Of a DNA stretch of 11,430 nucleotides, positions 7,583-11,430 are shown one piece after another (the first letter of the stretch is position 1; each line of letters begins with the position of its first letter). Source of the stretch: Parachlorella kessleri (Eukaryota > Chlorophyta > Trebouxiophyceae > Chlorellales > Chlorellaceae). Under the pieces are notes generated by a model. That model saw only the letters and a list, made by a program, of their open reading frames with translations, was not told the DNA's origin and searched no databases. The translations under genes were made by a program, and so were the position numbers. The stretch lies in contig BBXU01000802.1 in the NCBI GenBank assembly GCA_001598975.1, positions 1 through 11,430 of the forward strand, read 5' to 3'.

Positions 7583-9354
7583 ATGGCGGAGCTAGACACG
7601 AAGCTTGGTAAGGATTGGGGAGGTGGAACGCTGCCGGTCTCTGCCTTTGGTTGTTGGGATCTGTCTTGCAAAGGTTCAGAAGCGGCTTTCCCTGCACTTT
7701 GTCTACAAACGTTCTAAGGCCTCCGCTACCTGACGGGACCTTGGATCGATAGAGCCCTATCCCGCTAGCTGGCGACCTGCGCGGTCATAAAATGATGCAA
7801 CCTTGAAGGGCTGAAATGGTTGGGTATACCACGGTGTCCCCTTGCCTTGCGCAGGTATGTCGCTTGACGACCTCATCGCCGAGCAGAAGAAGAAAACTCC
7901 ATCAGCTAAGAAGCCTGCAAGACGCGGCCCGGTATGTCAGCTTTACCAGCAGCATAGCAGTGGCTGCGGCGCGTGTGGCTGAGCCCGCCTGGTGGCACGG
8001 CTAGTCCCTAGCACGAGCAGCTACCACTTGCGTGTGCCAGCCTGTTGCATGTTGGCGAGGCTGCAGGGCTCTTGCAAGGGCCAAGCGGCTGACAGCCAGT
8101 CTGCAGATGGCTAAGCAGTGCATCTAGCAGCGGCAATTGAGCACCCCAGGTGGTGCTGACAACAAGCGTCAGCCTTCCCACCTGTCAGTGACCGTTACAG
8201 ACACAGCTCAGGCTGACGGGGTTCGATCCACTTCAAATGCTAAGTCTTGACTGGGTTTTCTGGCGACCAGGCGAAGGCAGGGCCACGCAACCCAGGCCGG
8301 GGCAACCAGCCGGGCGGGCAGCAGCAGCAACAGCAGCTACAGAAGACTGGAGGCCGGCAGGTGGGGTGTATAAAAGGGCCACTGAGTGGTCCTATTGTGA
8401 AGAACGTACCTCGGTGCTATTTGTGTAGGCTGTCGTCCTTGGTGATACTCTGGGGTATCTTGTCCCCACCAAGGCTGCGATTGGGATATGTTTGTATGTA
8501 TGTTGTGCTGCTGTTCTCGCATGGTTACCTGATAGATCTCGTCATGTCCTAGGGCTATCCTGACTCAGACTTAGCCTGCTGGTTTGCAGCCTGGCCGAGG
8601 GAAGAACCCGCCTGCAGGCGGCCCTGGAATCGTCAACCGCGTGCGTGGCGGTGTGCGAAAGCAGCAGGGAGCGCCAAAGTTCACACGGTCAGTACTCTAC
8701 AGTGCATCGCTGGGCTTGGCATTTGTAACCAGGTCCAACAGGGTGGTAGCGTCTGCCCCTGATGCGCATTGGTGACCACATGGTGTCAGCAGCAGACATA
8801 GGGCGGCCATGTACCACACATTTCACTCAGTGCATTTTGCTGCTCTTAGTATGGGTGGCAGGTAGTGCGAACGGGGAGTAACCTGGGCTGGACTGGACTG
8901 ACAGGTCTTGATGTCTTTTGCTTCATTGTCTTCCCAGCCTTCAGAGATGGCAACTGAGCCGGTGTTTGTTGCTTTTTGCAGGCCCGTCCTTGCTGGCCGC
9001 ACAGTACCTGTGGGCGCTCAGCCCCGCAACATGAAGATCGTGATCAATAATGCCAACGCGCGTGTGCGCACACAGCCACCGCCCGATTTTCTGGCAGGCA
9101 GCAGGAGCCGGGGTGGCGGCGGCGGCGGCGGCGGCGGAAGTGCGCCTATGATGCTAGACGAGGGCTACAGGCCAGTCAGGCCCAGCAACAGCAATGGTGG
9201 CATGGCAGCCCCTCCACCAGGGCCCACGCTGAGCAGCCGCTTTGACAAGCTGGCGGGCAGCAGCAAGCCACCGGCAGCCAGGGGCGGGATGCCGGCGGCG
9301 GCGAGAGGCTCCTCTGGGCCGCGCCGCAATGCCCATGGTGTGCTGATCCCGTGA
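7583..9354 (+). CDS. UAP56-binding mRNA export adaptor-like protein (ALY/UIF/UIEF-like, no RRM)
   Basis: Complete five-exon gene: 7583-7607, 7855-7931, 8271-8360, 8590-8687, 8982-9354. The total is 663 nt, giving 220 residues, and all introns are GT-AG with matching phase. Residues 1-20 read MAELDTKLG then MSLDDLIAEQK, matching the UAP56-binding motif (consensus like LDMSLDDII) at the N-terminus of ALY/REF and UIF-type adaptors. These proteins couple the UAP56 helicase to nuclear mRNA export. The rest is basic and disordered: Lys/Arg-rich, a Gln run, GIVNRVRGGVRKQ, KIVINNANARV, a Gly9 run and, near the C-terminus, LSSRFDKL, which resembles short motifs in other export adaptors. No RNP1/RNP2 motif or RRM is present, so it is not a full ALY. 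Arabidopsis UIEF proteins are the closest idea. Expected location is nuclear. Start ATG 7583 was chosen because it splices in phase to the motif. The family assignment rests mainly on the short motif. Confidence 0.75.
7932..8270 (+). other. 339-bp intron 2 of the export-adaptor gene
   Basis: Donor CCG|GTATGT, acceptor CGACCAG, phase 0. Near its 3' end, GGCTGACGGGGTTCGATCC (8211-8229) resembles the end block of the dispersed intronic repeat (copy C: GGCTGACAGGGTTTGATGC), possibly a fragment. No gene was seen. Confidence 0.8.
8851..8912 (+). repeat. Dispersed intronic repeat, copy A
   Basis: Lies in intron 4 (8688-8981) of the export-adaptor gene. It begins ATGGGTGGCAGGTAGTGCGA and ends CTGGACTGACAGGTCTTGAT, with 45 bases between the two conserved blocks. 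It is related to copies B (3597-3653) and C (10099-10170), and all three are in the sense orientation of their host gene. Confidence 0.75.
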
Positions 9355-9673
9355 GGTTGCCGGTATGGGTGTGACCCCTGTTTGGTGTCTGAGGTGGCAA
9401 CAGGAGGGGCGCTACGATGGCGTGTGAGAGCAATATTGGGAAGAGTGAATGTAAGAAATCTTGTCTCGGACCAGTGTGTACCAATGTGTGTGTGGCACAG
9501 TCTCTGGGTGGATACGTTCGTCGTGATACAAGTGCTGTGAGGGTACTTACCACCGGTTCGTTTTAACCCAACCTTTACTGGTGTACAGTGCTCTGCTTCC
9601 CTCTCCTTGGCTCCTGACGGCTTTGTAACATTTACCAGAACGGGCAAGCGGCAAGGACTTACTGCTGGAAAGC
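9355..9673. other. Convergent intergenic region
   Basis: Holds the 3' UTR of the plus-strand export-adaptor gene and of the minus-strand transporter gene. For the transporter no sense TGTAA was found here; the nearest variant is TGTAT at 9530-9526. No gene was seen. Confidence 0.6.
9450..9454 (+). terminator. TGTAA poly(A) signal of the export-adaptor gene
   Basis: TGTAA about 95 bases after the stop codon, in AGTGAATGTAAGAAATC. TGTAA is the standard poly(A) signal of chlorophycean nuclear genes. A second TGTAA at 9624-9628 is a less likely alternative. Confidence 0.65.
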
Positions 9674-11430
9674 TCAAGAGTCCTGGCGTTCCTGTGCTGC
9701 TCTTATACCCTCTGGATCTTCAGCAGCTTCAGCGCTCGCACCGTCAAGCAGCGGCTCTAGCACACCGCCAGGGCTGCACCTGCCGTCCGCCTCCCCGCAA
9801 GCACCGTCAGCTGCTGCAGTCGTTGAGCTCTCAGGTGGCGGCCGCCCATCTGCCGCGCTCTCTGGGAGCAAGCTATACCCCATGCCCGGGGCTGCTGTGC
9901 TGGCCTTTGCGCCTGCCAGCCAGCCATCGGGCACGTAGCGCACAAGGAAGAGCAGCGGGATGAAGCCGAACAGCTTGAGGAACGCTGTGATAAGGAAAGT
10001 GCTCTGAAAACCGTACTTCTCAACCAAGACCCTGCATCACAGGCAGAGCAACCAAAGCCACGTCAAAAAGTCAGATCACAGGCAAGACACAGAGCATACC
10101 TGCATCAAACCCTGTCAGCCCAGTATACCCCGTAACTCCTCTCTGATCGCTTTACCTGCCACCCTTAATAAAAAAGTAGCTAAGCCACCTGGGCTTCCTC
10201 CCATCATTCACATCAAGACGGTCCCCTACCATTTCGATTGCAACGCCCCCTGCAAGCCGCACTCATTCAAAGTGCAAAACTGCCATGATGAAGCAGCCCT
10301 GCATCTCCCCCCTGGCAAGCTTTGTGACCGCCAGGCAGTGGCTTGCAGGTCTGTCCAGGCCACCTAGCCAGCAGCTCACCCGCCCATGGCTGCGCTGCCA
10401 CTCCAGCTGAGCATGTGCACGCTGTCCGCGGCATTGACCTTGCCCCGATGGTGACGAGGCACCGCATCCATGAGCACCGAGCGCATCAGCGGCCGGGCGC
10501 AGTTGGCAATAGCCATGCGCAGCAGGTGCACGCCCATCAGCACCTGTACAACAAGGATGGAAACAAGGGCTCTGCAACAGGTGTTGGACCTAGCAGCTAG
10601 GACTAGATACGAACTCAGGTACACGCAGGGAGGCCAGCAACCAACTGTTGCAAAAATAGCCAAGGCCGATGACAATCAGCAGCTGCTGCTGCAAGCAATG
10701 AGCAGCTGCTGTTCCTGAACCTCTGCTGTGGGCACTGCCCGACGGGCGACGAGAGGTTGCTGGCTGGAGGCGCCTCTAACAGCCCCAGCGGCTTACCAGG
10801 CGAGCCTGCCTGGACGCGGTTGGTAGGTATGCCATGGATGTCAGTAGCAAGATGTCAGCCGCTCGAGTCACCAGGCCAGTCTGCACCCTGCCCGCCATGC
10901 GCGAGGTGCGCTGCGCAGCCCAGGACGCTGTGCTGGTGCAGAGCGGGCCCAGCAGGCCCAGCAGGGAGACCACCGCTGGCGACACATGGCAGACTTGCAT
11001 GAAAAACATGGCGAAGAACTTGAGGGTCATGCCGCTGGCAAACGCCCCAATAAGATCTGAGATGAAGATCAGTAGTGTCACTGCTAGCCCAGGCGGTACA
11101 GCGGCCGCAAAGCAGCCGCAGCACCGGCGACTGCGCTGCTGCTGGGACTCGGCGGCTGCACTATGTGCGGCTGCAGTTGCCGCTGCCTGCTCTTTTGTCA
11201 AAGGCAACCTGCAGAAAGTATGCCATCTGAATTTTGTGGGATGGCATGAGCCTTCGAGGCAGGAACTGTAGCGCAATACTAACCCCTGCGGCCAGAAAGA
11301 TATCCTCCATAGAAACCCACAAACCTCGATCAATACTGCCTGGCACTGCCGCTATCCAGGTCTACGAATTACGGCAGGGTGGGTGAACTTAGGAGAGACC
11401 CCCCCCCCCCCCCCCCACACACACCTTTCG
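9674..11430 (-). CDS. Major facilitator superfamily transporter, C-terminal half (5' part beyond window)
   Basis: Modelled exons in transcription order: 11208-10797, 10543-10380, 10031-9674 (stop TGA 9676-9674). All have GT-AG junctions and consistent phase. The protein shows an Ala/Gln-rich loop, then hydrophobic segments GLAVTLLIFISDLIGAFASG, LKFFAMFFMQV, VVSLLGLLGPL and ADILLLTSMAYL. Next come CARPLMRSVLMDAVPRHHRG, KVNAADSVHMLSWSGSAAMG and GVLVEKYGFQSTFLITA (joined across the last intron), then FIPLLFLVRYVP and a hydrophilic tail of about 90 residues. The PLMRS.LMD.VP..RGK.NA.DS and WSGSA..GG signatures match a membrane MFS family that I recognise from algae and other protists, so the protein should be an integral membrane carrier. 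Substrate is unknown. The left exon edge at 11208 is the best acceptor but not the only one. Bases 11209-11430 look intronic. Confidence 0.75.
10032..10379 (-). other. 348-bp last intron of the transporter gene
   Basis: Donor GTGAGC, acceptor GTGATGCAG, phase 2. It joins SGSAAMG-G to VLVEKYGF. It contains copy C of the dispersed intronic repeat (10099-10170) and nothing else recognisable. Confidence 0.8.
10099..10170 (-). repeat. Dispersed intronic repeat, copy C
   Basis: In sense: TATTAAGGGTGGCAGGTAAA, then GGAGTTACGGGG, then ACTGGGCTGACAGGGTTTGA followed by TGCAGG. The blocks align in order with copy A, with 46 bases between the two strongest blocks. It sits about 70 bases before the acceptor. 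Confidence 0.75.
11209..11430 (-). other. Probable transporter intron at the right edge, with C19 tract
   Basis: No transporter motif continues upstream of the acceptor at 11208. The stretch includes a run of about 19 C at 11399-11417 and a short CA repeat. Part of it could be coding in a frame I do not recognise. Confidence 0.45.

Noticed and set aside
8170..8240. tRNA gene suggested by the B-box-like GGTTCGATCC at 8220-8229
   Set aside because: The bases flanking the would-be T loop do not pair beyond one base pair, and no matching acceptor stem or A box was found upstream.
1..11430. CRISPR array, prophage, IS element or bacterial operon
   Set aside because: No spaced identical repeats, transposase, integrase or ribosome-binding-site-led gene strings were seen. 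Spliced eukaryotic genes account for the coding content.

Overview
This window is nuclear DNA of a green alga, most likely a chlorophycean (Chlamydomonas/Scenedesmus-type). The evidence is GC-rich DNA, many short phased introns with strong CAG|G junctions, low-complexity Ala/Pro/Gly/Gln coding tracts, and a TGTAA motif (the usual chlorophycean poly(A) signal) about 95 bases after the one complete stop codon. No bacterial, organellar or viral gene was seen. All gene models come from reading splice sites and protein motifs by eye. The class-level placement is an inference.

Layout. (1) Left edge to 7350, minus strand: one large gene of at least 16 exons. It encodes an N-terminal ankyrin-repeat array fused to a class II-type histone deacetylase. 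All catalytic residues are present, and a disordered Ala/Pro-rich insert of about 210 residues sits inside the catalytic domain. The modelled exons give exactly 976 codons with matching phase at every junction, and the 3' end lies beyond base 1. (2) 7351-7582: a 232-bp intergenic region shared as a divergent promoter. (3) 7583-9354, plus strand: a complete five-exon gene for a 220-residue basic protein with an N-terminal UAP56-binding motif, resembling ALY/UIF/UIEF-type mRNA export adaptors but without an RRM. (4) 9355-9673: convergent intergenic region. (5) 9674 to the right edge, minus strand: the 3' half of a major facilitator superfamily (MFS) transporter gene. The neighbours have no obvious pathway link beyond the shared promoter between the deacetylase and export-adaptor genes.

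The most unusual material is in the introns. Several introns of the deacetylase gene hold degenerate tandem copies of their own exon edges, splice sites included. These copies lie 85, 89, 104 and 116 bp from the originals, and none of these offsets is a multiple of three. Three introns of that gene appear to use GC rather than GT donors. A short dispersed repeat of about 60-70 bp occurs in one intron of each of the three genes, each time in the sense orientation. Together these suggest introns that grow by local duplication and by insertion of an introner-like element.
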